A DNA stretch of 64,000 bases from Agapanthus africanus (GCA_030015575.1 JASDDO010000006.1:383136137-383200136); one strand, 5' to 3'. Positions 1 to 10,808 are shown, numbered from the stretch's first letter. Made by a program: numbers and translations. Notes: generated from the sequence alone by a model not told the origin.

Positions 1-400
1 GTCGCCCGTAGGACGTGGATTAGTCCAAATCCGTATTTACTTAGATTTGGGTTTGGTGTTTTTAGTTTAAGGATGCATTAGTCGCGTTGCGGCTAAGATC
101 AACTCAAACGTTCGTTAAGGATACGATAGTCCTGTTTGAGACTAAGATCAACTTAACATGATGATCCATTTAATATATGGCCGTCGGGACTCGTCACCTC
201 TCTGACGACGTTGAAGGATTACAACGGCAGATGTCAGAGGAGTTCAGAGATGTATCCTTGAACCAAGGTTGATTTGGAGTTTTATAGTCCGTTTGAATGT
301 TTAAGGATACGTTAGCCGTGTTTGGGGGCTAAGATCAACTTAAACGGGATCGTTTAGATCCGGCAAAAGAGCATTTGGAGGCTCTATTGTTCCAGTTTAG

Positions 401-683
401 GGACGTAGTGGTCCATAGGTAGTTTAGGGACGTTTCGGTCCATGCTCCAGTTTAGGGACGTGGTGGTCCATGTTCCAGTTTAGGGACATGGTGGTCCGAC
501 ATTAGTTTAAGGACGTGGTGGTCCGACATTAGTTTAAGGACGTTTCGGTCCAACATTAGTTTAAGGACGTTCCGGTCCGATATTAGTTTAGGGACGTTTC
601 GGTCCGATATTAGTTTAGGGACGTTTCGGTCCGATATTAGTTTAAGGATGTTTCGGTCCACGAGTTTAAGGACCCTGCAGTCC
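401..683. repeat. Tandem array of GGAC-N6-GTCC dyads (27-bp unit)
   Basis: About eleven units carry a GGAC....GTCC dyad separated by six variable bases (for example GGACGTTTCGGTCC, GGACGTGGTGGTCC). Most units are 27 bp and share AGTTTA(A/G)G before the dyad. The 27-base period is divisible by three, so it gives a repetitive open frame on the minus strand that I do not regard as a gene. Confidence 0.9.
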
Positions 684-1160
684 ATATTCATGTGTGGTCG
701 TTGGGACCCGTCGCCTCTCTGACGTCGTTGAAGGATTACAACGACAGGTGTCAGAGGAGCTCGGAGATGTACCCTCGAACCGGATATAAATTGATTTAAA
801 GGAGCAATCTTGCTCAGTCAATTTAATTTGAGGACTTACGGCCATGATTGGGCTAAGTCCCGTTGAGCATATTCAACATTTTTCTTGATCTTTTGGCCTA
901 TTAGGCCTGTGCTAGGGCTTTGCCCATATTTAATAATGCACTGCATTTTATTCTGGCCTGCTAGGCCTCTTTGATTTGGGCTCTGTCCCTTTATTTATGA
1001 TGCAGAGCATCTGTTTTGGTTTGGGCTCTGCCCCTTTTTTTTAAATAATGCATTGCATTTTATTAGGCCTTCTTTAATTGGGCTTGGCCCTTTTGTAAAC
1101 AATGCAGTGCATTTGTCTGGCGCTTTGCGCCAAGTAATGGGCGCAAGCTCATATGGTGAT

Positions 1161-2155
1161 GACACGTGTCATGCTCTAGCGAGCGCAAGCGCAACAGCGC
1201 TGTTCTAGTGCGCTGCGCTTGCGCTGCTGACACGTGGCGCGCTGTGGTGAATCGCGCCAGTTTTAGAGAGCAGGGCTCTGTTTCAAAAGCGCATAGCGCA
1301 ATTGGTTCAGATGCTGACACGTGGCACTCTCTGGTGGCTTGCGCCAATCCAAGAGCGCAACAGTGCAGTTTTGCAAGTGCAAGGCACTATGATTTAAGAA
1401 TCTTTTAGATTCAATGAACAGAAGTGCAAAGCACTGTTAGATATTTTTTTGATCTAATTTAGATCAAAGAAAAAGATAAGTTTTTTCTTATCTTAAAGAA
1501 CCAAAGGTTCATGAAAAAGTGCAAGGCACTATTTTTATTTTATTTATTCATTTATTCAGTTATGTTTAATGATCAATGATCTTGTTTTTAGATCACTGAT
1601 CTGTTCATAAGAGAATTTTCTTTTCTTTCAAAGGTTTTTACCTTCTGTTGTTCTTGAGGAGTTCTCGAGAGTTCTCTTCCCTTTTTTTTTTTTTTAGAAA
1701 GATGTCCATGCCTTTGAATTGAGGCTTGGGGTCCTTTTTATAGTGCCCATAAATTAGTTAAATTTGTTAAAGAGATCTTTCTCTGAGTGATTTGAGGAAT
1801 TTTCCTCACCGTTGGATCTTTGATCCAAGGGCTTCTGTTTTACAGAAGAAAATCTTCTTGTTTTAACAAGAACAGAAAAGATTTCTTTAGAATTTTAATT
1901 CTGTTTGGCGCAAATGCCCCAGCGCGTGACACGTGTCGCGCAGCGCACAGCGCAGAGCAACTGCGCAAGCGCATCTACGCTGACACGTGTCGCGCAGCGC
2001 TGTGCGCTAGCGCATCTGCGCTGACACGTGTCGCGCAGCGCAGTGCTTGCACAACTGAAGCGTTGCTTCCTTTAATTTTACTTAAAAATAGAGCTTTGCT
2101 CTGATTGGGCGCACTGCCTTGGGTGCAGCGCTGCCGTATCAGCTTCTGACACGTG
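1161..2155. promoter_or_regulatory. Cluster of seven CACGTG (G-box) motifs
   Basis: CACGTG occurs seven times, mostly as the ten-base palindrome GACACGTGTC or as GACACGTGGC, often followed by GCGCAGCGC. The motifs lie on both sides of the LTR's TATA-like sequence. CACGTG is the core of plant G-box and ABRE elements bound by bZIP and bHLH factors. That they act as enhancers here is inference. Confidence 0.55.
1733..1742 (-). promoter_or_regulatory. TATA box of reversed Tat-like LTR
   Basis: On the minus strand this reads TATAAAAAGG, followed by a CCCCAAG(C) block. The forward copy has TATATAAAGGCCCCAAG at the matching place (10801), which supports it as the LTR core promoter. Confidence 0.5.
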
Positions 2156-2247
2156 GCGCTTTGCGCGCAGCGCAGAGGATCTGAAGCGTTACTTCCAAAT
2201 TTGAATTTTTGAAATTCAAACAGAGCCTTGCTCTTATTGGGGGAAAC

Positions 2248-3873
2248 ACCACTGTGCTTTGATTTCTACCCTACCACGGCTCAAAGGAGTCGTGCAAACA
2301 GGTCTTTTTGGGGTACAGTCCCGAGCCACATTGGAGGCAAGTGAGCGGATCTTGGGGGATTCGTCTCTCCCGGTATTTGGAGGTTGATGTCACGCAGTGC
2401 ACGGGTGGCCATCACTAGGAATCCTCAGCCGAGGTAGTGGAGAATTACTGATTGAGATCAGTAATTTCTCAGGTGGTGATGGGCTTCATGCCGACACGAT
2501 TTATCGCGTTATTAGGGGTCTGACTTTATCCACCCCCCTAGACTCGATATGCGATACTCTTTAGACGAATGGACCGGACTGTATGTACATTGTCACTGTC
2601 AGGCTCAGTAGGGTTTATAAATGAGTTCGCTCGTCAGCTTCCCTTCCAATCAATACATAGGCAAACCGTTACGTACAGCTTGTACCTCTGACGTGCTAGG
2701 GGTTATACCCAGTGCCAGTGTGTTGATGAGTCATTAGAGTCCCCCACAGACACTTTCCCAAGTTCGGGCGAAACGTTGTAGAGGCCGTATGGTGATATGG
2801 CAAGGTTCGGAAAAAGCACGTGCATTTTCGCACGTGTCGTTTTTCGGACAGATAATACTGGTAGGCTTTGGTTTAAGCCGGAACCCAGTATTATACTGTG
2901 TAGATATAATATCTTTGTCTCAGTTGCATTTGTATTCGGTCGTAATACAAATGCGGGTATGTTTATACCATTACGGGGTTATCCTGAAATTCGTTTCAGG
3001 ATCACTTTTGGAAGTTGCCAGTTTCCAGTTTTCTATCAGCCGTTTTTTGACATTTGGTTAAATACGGATTTATCTTTTCTTAATGAGATGAGTCAGTGTT
3101 CTAGATGGTTCTAGAGAGGGTGATTAGGCTTGTGACTCACTTGTTCATTAATGGTGCATTTATTGTGTTCACACTTTGTGTTCACACTATGTGTTCACAC
3201 TTTGTGTTCACACTATGTGTTCACACTTTGTGTTCACACTATGTGTTCACACTTTGTGTTCACACTATGTGTTCACACTTTGTGTTCACACTATGTGTTC
3301 ACACTTTGTGTTCACACTAGATTTTTTTCTTATTCTCACCCACCTTGCTCCTACACTCACCCCCTCCCCTCTATAAGTGGCCGGCCTCCCCCCCTCTCAT
3401 GGATCATGGTTGTTTTTTGAAAAGATAATAGATTCGGGTTCATGAAAATTAGGTAGCCTCTTTCTCATTTCACCCGATCCAAAAGGAAACTTCCATAAAC
3501 CGTTCGTCCATAGCCTTGGACGTAACGAGACAAAGTGTTCTACTCATTCTCTACTTTATCTTGGTCGTCTCTTTTAGCAAACTTGACGATCGAGTTGCCT
3601 CGATTCAGAGGCGGGAGCCCGTTTAAAGATCCGTCGACGTGGTGCCACCTGGACGACAAGACTGGAGATCGAGGAGATCGGATCAGCCGCAACAAGCGTG
3701 GGATGATGGTTGAAGACCGAAGGACTCGGATCATTCGGTATAACGTTTCTACCCACTTTGTACTTTGTTAGTTTAGCTTTAATGGCAGATCCGGGTTACG
3801 GTACACGATAGCGCCAGTTATAAAAAGTTTTTGTTCCGCATTTGGCGTCTGTTAGACGGCCGGGGCGCTACCG
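2248..3873 (+). mobile_element. Angela-like Ty1/copia LTR fragment
   Basis: The segment starts inside an LTR at 'ccactgtgctttgatt' and matches, block by block, the LTRs at 26278-27830, 34106-36101 and 41822-43749: the 'ctaccacggctcaaa' block, 'cgatatgcgatactctt', the 'gaccggactgta' block and the terminal 'ttgttccgcatttgg' block. It is an LTR part only, with no internal region on either side. It is more diverged than the inner copia LTRs. A minisatellite (3164-3318) lies inside it. Confidence 0.75.
3164..3318. repeat. 26-bp minisatellite of TGTGTTCACAC units
   Basis: Two 13-base half-units, (T)TTGTGTTCACAC and (T)ATGTGTTCACAC, alternate almost without variation for about 155 bp, roughly six 26-bp units. 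The other copies of this LTR in the window lack the array, so it expanded locally. Repetitive frames encoding C-V-H-T-type peptides are a by-product. Confidence 0.95.
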
Positions 3874-4316
3874 TGGACTTACACTCCTTTCCTCTGCTCT
3901 TTCCCGAGCGCCTGACCCTGCAACGAAACCCCACCAAACATCAAACCGAGCCAAACCCTAACCAACCCTAGCTCTTCAAAACCCGTTCCCCGGCGCCCCT
4001 CACCGCCGTCGGTCTCGCCGCCATCACCAGCTCACCCCTCTACAACCCAGCAAGCAATCTTAGTCTCATTCCTCTTCTTTTCTTTCCCTTCTTCTCTTCT
4101 TGTTTCTTTGTGCATTTTTCTATTCTCTTTTGTTCACTGTGTTTCTTGATTGCCGGAATCCGACACTGCCGACGACGATCCCGACGACTCAGCGAAGACC
4201 TCTGACCCGTGTGATCCCACTGCTCGTTGTTTGGACTTATTCCGTGTACCGTGCGCGCGTCACGACTTTTTCCACCGATGCGTGACGTTCCGCTTACCGC
4301 TTCGCGATCCATCGAG

Positions 4317-4331
4317 GCAAGTGAAACTTGC
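4317..4331 (+). other. Conserved GCAAGT/ACTTGC hairpin with GC-donor motif
   Basis: GCAAGT-GAA-ACTTGC forms a perfect six-base stem. The left arm with the preceding bases reads GAGGCAAGT, close to a GC-type 5' splice site. The same arms with different loops occur at 61347-61363 and, on the minus strand, at 47292-47308 and 53646-53662. Confidence 0.5.
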
Positions 4332-5015
4332 TGCATGCTATTTAAATTACTATATATGCTATTTAAATTACTATATACCTATTTGAGTGCACGTTAAACC
4401 TGTAGTTTCCATTTAATACCGTAATTTCCATTTTAACATTTCGACGTCCCATTATATCATTTTAGATTCATAGTTCGAAACATACCAGGTTGCATTTAGT
4501 TTTATTATACATAGCACCCACATTCATATTTAAATCTTATAACAATTATGTGCATAGCCCACAGTACCCCTTTTATACTTTATACCCTGTCGGACGACCG
4601 TTTGCATACATCTAACCTGATTTATATTTAATTGCATCTCTAGATTACTTAATACATATTAACATGATTTTAACATCCATATTTGTCATACTGTATTCAT
4701 GTAATGTTGAAACTATCTCTTAAACCCAAACTGATAACCGTACATCAAAGTAGTTTAGTCTGCACCTATTGCTTATCATATTACATGTTCCAGTTTATTG
4801 TTTTATTAGCACACATGCTTGTTCCGTATACCCATGATTATGCTAGTTTGATTATGAGCACCCACATGATATCTTGTACACCCTGACATGACTTGTTACA
4901 CCTATTACTTAACACGACATGGTACCGTGCAACTCTTGACATGACATGACACCTATATACATTACTTGACTTGACCTGATGTAGCATGGCTTTACCTGTT
5001 ACCTGATCTTGTGTC

Positions 5016-5107
5016 TAATGCCAACAAATCTGACCTGTTGTCCTTATGGACCGTTCCTGTTGTCTATCCAGACAAACCTGTACCTGCCTGATCATGTGTT
5101 GGCATTA
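5016..5107 (+). other. Candidate structured RNA (multibranch) in E1 5' LTR
   Basis: An 11-base outer stem (TAATGCCAACA with TGTTGGCATTA) closes two internal hairpins: GTCC-TTAT-GGAC and TTGTCT-ATCC-AGACAA. The 3' LTR has the same fold with loop TTAC in the first hairpin. The diverged LTR at 60896-62664 has loops TGAC and GCAT on unchanged internal stems. Total length is about 92 nt. A structural role in the transcript is inference. Confidence 0.55.
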
Positions 5108-5937
5108 ACTTTAGATCACTTAACACCTGACTTGGACACTTTTGACTTGGGGGTATGGGGAAATCAATGATGAAACCTGACTTGTAACTCGACAGTTCTA
5201 TACCTGTTCTGATCAGTCTTACGGGCTAGGCCAGCCCGGGGGTGATGATGCTGACATCACTCATCTTTACATACTACCCTTTTACTGCCTAGCGGCACGT
5301 CTCGGATTCAGCCCGAGAATCTTGACCGTGATCCCGGGCACGCACGAGATACTATTGAGTTACATCGATGATTCATCACATTGATTCCAAAGACTTGAGA
5401 GTAGATAACCCAATAGACCAGTTTAGTTTACTCACTGCACACTACCCTTCACTGCCCTGATTTATATTGTTGTTACACATGCTTTACCATTTATGATTAT
5501 ACTTGCATGTCTTGTTACCCTGTTTATATTTTATTGCTTGATGACATGACGCGCTGACGTCTGGGTTTTGCATGGCCCAGATTCCGTACCTTTGTTGTAG
5601 TCCGAGCAGGAGTACTTCAGCCAGCAGGCTGATCAGTGAGGACTCATTAGTAGTTAGTTCTTTTACATTTCAGTATTTTATTCCTGATGTGAGCCCGCAT
5701 TATGGGACATACATTCCAGTTATTCTTGTATTGGATCTTTTGCTTCCGCATTATTTATTCTTGACTCTTTTATTTTGGCTTATGGACATGTGCTAGATAG
5801 TTTTATTATTGTTCTTGATATCTCTACAGCCGTAATGTGACTGTGGATGGATAATTCCTATCCACGGGTAGCATGGTTGGCTATGTCACGTGCCCATCTT
5901 AGCGTACTCTGGGAAGCGGGGCGTAACATGGTTCTTT

Positions 5938-5951
5938 TGGTATCAGAGCCA
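5938..5951 (+). other. E1 primer-binding site (initiator tRNA-Met)
   Basis: TGGTATCAGAGCCA lies nine bases after the LTR end. This is the standard plant LTR-retrotransposon primer site, complementary to the 3' end of initiator tRNA-Met. Confidence 0.9.
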
Positions 5952-6304
5952 TAGGTTAATCGGGTTGATTCTTTTGTGGTTGGGTATTGGACCCAATACA
6001 CGAATCAGAATACTCGTAATTAGGAAACATGTCCTGCCCCCTTACCGTTTTACCGTTCTTGAATCTAACATCCTCCTGATTATACTTTTACGATGTGCAA
6101 ACCTTCTTTGCATATCGACTCGAAACCCGGTTCCTTGTTTATCTCTAGAACTTAGGTGACTTGGGTGGAGTTATATAATTGTAGCTATGATACCGCGGCA
6201 TAGTTACAATGCGGTACTCTATTTCAGTAACTCGGAGTTCTAGCCTTGATCTACATTTTGAATCTGTTATCATGCTAATCCTTGGGTGTTTTGATTTCAG
6301 GAAT

Positions 6305-7800
6305 ATGACAGACAAGAATCTGAAGACGTACCAAAGGCGTGTTGACGAAGCCGCCATGCTTGGAGTAATACGTGGGATGTTGGAGAATCAAAAGCGACAG
6401 ACCGAGCTGATCCAGCAGCAAGCTGAATCTTTTCAGGAAGGTTTGCGGACCGTTCAACAGTCCGTAAGCAATGTTGTGGCCAGACCAGGAGATCGTGTGG
6501 GAACCGTAGCAGATTTCAGGAGACTGGGTCCGTCTGTCTTTACTGGCCTGGAGGAGCCGTTGCCAGCGGAGCAGTGGCTAGTTGACACGGAGAACTTACT
6601 CATTGCGACACAGATCCCAGATGATAAAAGGGTGGATATGGTACGCATCCAGTTGGTGGATTACGCCCGTGAATGGTGGCTTGTGGAGGAGACCCGCTTG
6701 CCCAAGCCGATCATGTGGGCGGATTTTTCAAAGAGTTTCCTGGAGAAGTTCTTCCCGCGGACTGCACGGGAGGAAATGGAGGAGAAGTTTATCAGTCTAA
6801 AGCAGAACGATGCACCTGTAGATGTACATGCAGCTGAGTGGACGCGGCTCAGTAGGTTCGCTGGACCTTTAGTTGCCAACGATGCGGATAGGGCAAGGAG
6901 GTTCATGCGCAGTTTGGATGTGGACATCCAGAGGCAGATTGTCTCCCTGGGTTTGACCACTTTCTCACAGGTACTTACGGCAGCCAGAGAACAGCAGAGC
7001 TTATTTAGGAAGACTGGGAGTTCACAACAGACAGCAATCACAGTGTGGAAGCCGGCATTTGCACCAAACCGAGCACATGGACGCAGGGGTATTCCAGTGA
7101 ACCGTCGTGGCGTAACACCGATGAAGAAGCTTGTTGTCATTGATCAAAGAAGGACCGTGATTTGTAACTACTGCCATTTACCTGGACACGTGCAAAGAGA
7201 TTGTTGTAGGAGACAGGGACTCTGTTTGGTTTGTGGAGCGGTGGATCACACTATCAACGCTTGTCCGTCGAAACTTCGCACGAAGGATGCTAGTCTGAAA
7301 CCACCGCAGAAACCGTTTCAGGGAAAGAAGCAGCTGACTCAGGGACCCAATCATACTCGAGCTTTTACCCTGACCGCTGAGGAAGCCAAGGCTTCGGAGG
7401 AAGTTGTTTCAGGTATTCTACTTGTTCATGGTTTTCCCGCATTAGCGTTATTTGATTCTGGTGCATCCCATTGTTTTATGTCATCCAAGTTTATAGCTAC
7501 ACACTCGATTACCTGCACGACCCTGTCTAGTTTCTGGGACATACACACTGGGAATGGGAAAATCATATCTAGTAGAGAGTGTAAAGATTGTGCAGTTGTT
7601 GTTTGCGGACGGGAGCTTTTTGCAGATTTCTTAGTGATTGATACGGGCAGCTATGAAGTCGTCTTGGGAATGGATTTTCTCGGCACTTTCCATGCTCACA
7701 TTGATTGTAGGGAAAAGAAAGTAATTTTCCAAATTCCGGACATCCCGAGTTTATCTTCACTGGAGGAAGCAGTTCTGTCGGGCCAGTCGAGTTTAGGGCT
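6305..7800 (+). CDS. gag-pro: E1 gag and aspartic protease region (fossil)
   Basis: The start at 6305 (MTDKNLKTY) follows a pyrimidine-AG stretch (TTTTGATTTCAG). The capsid part (Retrotrans_gag type) includes [14 protein letters not shown] and [14 protein letters not shown]. Two zinc knuckles follow: [14 protein letters not shown] (7163-7204) and [14 protein letters not shown]. Protease is recognised by [12 protein letters not shown] near 7447 and VVLGMDFL. In the family, gag coats the RNA and protease cleaves the polyprotein. Unlike E2 and E3, this gag shows no intron-like intervals. It belongs to a broken element. Confidence 0.85.
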
Positions 7801-7827
7801 AGGCCGACAACTAGTGTTCTTTCGTCC

Positions 7828-9211
7828 TTGGAAGTTGATCAAGATGAAGCGCCGGCTGTTGTTCAAGATTTCATGGACGTGTTTGAAGACATATCAGGTT
7901 TACCGCCAAAGCGAGACGTGGAGTTCGCGATTGATCTTATTCCCGGAGCAGCGCCAGTATCTAAAGCGTATTATCCAATGGCACCAGTGGAGTTGGAAGA
8001 AGTCAAGAAGCAGGTTACTAAATTACTTGAGAAGGGTTGGATTCGAAGCAGTAACTCGCCTTGGGGAGCTCCAGTTCTTCTAGTTAAGAAGAAAGATGGC
8101 ACAAGGAGGATGTGTATCGACTATCGAGAATTAAATCGGGTGACTATTAAGAACAAGTACCCGATCCCTCGCATTGGCGAACTATTTAAGCAGCTTAGTG
8201 GCGCGAGGGTATTCTCGAAGCTGGACTTGCGATCCGGATATCATCAGGTCCGAGTGAAAACAGAGGATATTTGCAAGACGGCGTTCCGAACTCGGTATGG
8301 ACATTATGAGTACTTAGTGATGCCCTTCGGAGTAACGAATGCACCGGCGATATTCATGGACTTGATGAACCGAATCTTTTCACCATTCTTGGACCAGTTT
8401 ATTGTGGTGTTCATTGATGATATTCTGGTCTATTCGAAGAGTATTGAAGAGCATGTAGAACATTTGAAGATCGCACTGCAGACGCTGAGACAAGAAAAAC
8501 TATATGCAAAGATGAGCAAGTGCGAGTTTTGGCTGGAAGAAGTAAAGTTTTTGGGCCATGTCGTGTCTGGAGACGGAATCGCTGTTGATCCCGAAAAGAT
8601 TGCAGCAGTTCGTGATTGGCCGATTCCGAAGAATGTTGCGGAGATAAGAAGCTTCCTTAGACTAGCCGGGTATTACAGAAGGTTTGTGGAGAACTTTGCT
8701 CGTCTGTCGGAGCCGTTGACCAAGCTTACGCGCAAGGAGGTACCATTTGTGTGGACGGATAACTGTGCGTCAGCTTTTGAGGCGTTGAAGCAGAGATTGA
8801 TAACCGCTTCTATTCTGACCGTGCCAGACAATTCCGGAGGATTGGTGATTCACAGCGACGCATCTGGGAAAGGATTGGGATGTGTTTTGATGCAGCATGG
8901 GAAGGTTATAGCGTACGCATCGTGACAGTTGAAGACCCATGAGAAGAATTACCTAACTCATGACTTGGAGCTTGCGGCGGTGATATTCGCTTTGAAGATT
9001 TGGAGACACTACCTTTGGGCGAAAGGGTCGAGGTTTTTACTGATCACAAAAGCTTGAAGTATGTGTTCACGCAGAAGGAGCTTAATATGAGGCAACGTAG
9101 ATGGTTGGAGCTGATGGCTGACTACGATCTTGATCTTAAGTACCATCCGGGGAAAGTTAATGTTGTGCCGGATGCGCTCAGTCGGTTACCAGCAATTCAG
9201 ATGTTGACTGC
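7828..9211 (+). CDS. pol: E1 reverse transcriptase and RNase H region (fossil)
   Basis: RT shows the Tekay-type series [53 protein letters not shown] and the catalytic FIDDILVYS (about 8410-8436), then FLGHVV. RNase H follows with [13 protein letters not shown] and, further on, [20 protein letters not shown], and ends near [17 protein letters not shown]. The family function is copying element RNA into DNA and removing the RNA strand. No integrase follows; the 3' LTR comes next. Broken. Confidence 0.85.
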
Positions 9212-10743
9212 AACCTGTAGTTTCCATTTAATACCGTAATTTCCATTTTAACATTTCGACGTCCCATAATATCATTTTAGATTCATAGTTCGAAACATAC
9301 CAGGTTGCATTTAGTTTTATTATACATAGCATCCACATTCATATTTAAATCTTATAACAATTATGTGCATAGCCCACAGTACCCCTTTTATACTTTATAC
9401 CCTGTCAGACGACCGTTTGCATACATCTAACCTGATTTATATTCAATTGCATCTCTAGATTACTTAATACATATTAACATGATTTTAACATCCATATTTG
9501 TCATACTGTATTCATGTAATGTTGAAACTATCTCTTAAACCCAAACTGATAACCGTACATCTAAGTAGTTTAGTCTGCACTTATTGCTTATCATATTACA
9601 TGTTCCAGTTTATTGTTTTATTAGCACACATGCTTGTTCCGTATACCCATGATTATGCTAGTTTGATTATGAGCACCCACATGATATCTTGTACACCCTG
9701 ACATAACTTGTTACACCTATTACTTGACACGACATGGTACCGTGCAACTCTTGACATGACATGACACCTATATACATTACTTGACTTGACCTGATGTAAC
9801 ATGGCTTTACCTGTTACCTGATCTTGTGTCTAATGCCAACAAACCTGACCTGTTGTCCTTACGGACCGTTCCTGTTGTCTATCCAGACAAACCTGTACCT
9901 GCCTGATCCTGTGTTGGCATTAACTTTAGATCACTTAACACCTGACTTGGACACTTTTGACTTAGGAGTATGGGGAATTCAATGATGAAACCTGACTTGT
10001 AACTCGACAGTTCTATACCTGTTCTGATCAGTCTTACAGGCTTGGCCAGCCCCGGGATGATGATGCTGACATCACTCATCTTTACATACTACCCTTTTAC
10101 TGCCTAGCGGCACGTCTCGGATTCAGCCCGAGAATCTTGACCGTGATCCCGGGCATGCATGGGATACTATTGAGTTACATCGATGACTCATCACATTGAT
10201 TCCAAAGACTTGAGAGTAGATAACCCAATAGACCAGTTTAGTTTACTCACTGCACACAACCCTTCACTGCCCTGATTTATATTGTTGTTACACATGCTTT
10301 ACCATTTATGATTATACTTGCATGTCTTGTTACCCTGTTTATATTTTATTGCTTGATGACATGACGCACTGACGTCTGGGTTTTGCATGGCCCAGATTCC
10401 GTACCTTTGTAGCAGTCCGAGCAGGAGTACTTCAGCCAGCAGGCTGATCAGTGAGGACTCATTATTAGTTAGTTCTTTTACTTTTCAGTATTTTATTCCT
10501 GATGTGAGCCCGCATTATGGGACATACATTCCAGTTATTCTTGTATTGGATCTTTTGCTTCCGCATTATTTATTCTTGACTCTTTTATTTTGGCTTATGG
10601 ACATGTGCTAGATAGTTTTATTATTGTTCTTGATATCTCTACAGCCGTAATGTGACTGTGGATGGATACTTCCTACCCACGGGTAGCATGGTTGGCTATG
10701 TCACGTTCCCATCTTAGCGTACTCTGGGAAGCGGGGCGTGACA
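9212..10743 (+). repeat. E1 3' LTR
   Basis: It matches 4397-5928 closely over 1532 bp and ends in GGGAAGCGGGGCGTGACA. It is shorter than the 5' LTR. Immediately to the right is a Tat-like LTR. It holds the second copy of the multibranch inverted-repeat block (9831-9922). Confidence 0.9.
9831..9922 (+). other. Candidate structured RNA in E1 3' LTR
   Basis: The same fold as at 5016-5107: outer stem TAATGCCAACA/TGTTGGCATTA, hairpins GTCC-TTAC-GGAC and TTGTCT-ATCC-AGACAA. The one difference among the paired elements and loops falls in a loop. Confidence 0.55.
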
Positions 10744-10800
10744 ATTCCCAAATCAATCAGAGAAAGATCTCTTTAACTGATTTATCAAATTAATTTGCCC

Positions 10801-10808
10801 TATATAAA
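10801..10808 (+). promoter_or_regulatory. TATA box of Tat-like LTR
   Basis: TATATAAA followed by GGCCCCAAG; the reversed copy at 1733 has the equivalent. It is the likely core promoter of the element. Confidence 0.55.

Larger units (their letters stand above)
1..2247 (-). mobile_element. Tat/Retand-like Ty3/gypsy LTR, partial, reversed
   Basis: This stretch is the reverse complement of the same LTR family as 10744-12415. Both hold the block next to the LTR end that reads 'ggatttggactaatccacg' in LTR sense, the array of GGAC-N6-GTCC dyads and a TATA-containing block. Its LTR end lies at or beyond the window edge. The right side stops where an Angela-like LTR fragment begins (about 2248). No coding sequence belongs to it; open frames here are chance frames through repeats. 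It contains GCGC-rich and CACGTG-rich segments and many short perfect inverted repeats. Assignment to the Tat lineage rests on the 10744-13824 copy, which precedes a Tat-type leader and gag-type ORF. Broken or solo. Confidence 0.7.
3874..5928 (+). repeat. E1 5' LTR
   Basis: Positions 4397-5928 match 9212-10743 over the same length. The GC-rich part 3874-4330 resembles in composition the first part of the related LTR at 60896-62664. It ends in GGGAAGCGGGGCGT.ACA directly before the primer-binding site. The left boundary is approximate. It contains a hairpin (4317-4331), a multibranch inverted-repeat block (5016-5107) and the conserved string 'gacgtctgggttttgcatgg' near 5560, also present in the LTR at 60896-62664. 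Open frames in it recur in the 3' LTR and are not genes. Confidence 0.85.
3874..10743 (+). mobile_element. E1: Tekay-like Ty3/gypsy retrotransposon, broken
   Basis: Parts in order are the 5' LTR (to 5928), a primer site for initiator tRNA-Met (5938), gag with two CCHC knuckles, protease, reverse transcriptase, RNase H, then the 3' LTR (9212-10743). RT motifs such as CIDYRELN and FIDDILVYS and the LTR end GGGAAGCGGGGCGTGACA fit the Tekay/Del group of chromoviruses. Integrase and chromodomain are not seen. The shared LTR part (1532 bp each) shows about 2% mismatch in the portion compared by eye, so the insertion is fairly young. It is broken, with at least three breaks. No target duplication is recognised, because the left end abuts an Angela-like LTR fragment. 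Confidence 0.85.

Noticed and set aside
401-683. Possible CRISPR-like array
   Set aside because: Short direct repeats without unique spacers inside a plant LTR; no cas genes.
452-691. 79-residue minus-strand frame with repeated LKLISDRNV units
   Set aside because: It is produced by the 27-bp tandem array, whose period is divisible by three; there is no sign of a real start or conservation at protein level.
3105-3420. Cysteine/histidine repeat proteins (CVHTLCSHYVF) in several frames
   Set aside because: Direct translation of the 26-bp minisatellite; all frames are equally open.
4683-4886. Open frame repeated almost identically at 9498-9701
   Set aside because: The repetition comes from the E1 LTR pair and there is no coding signature.
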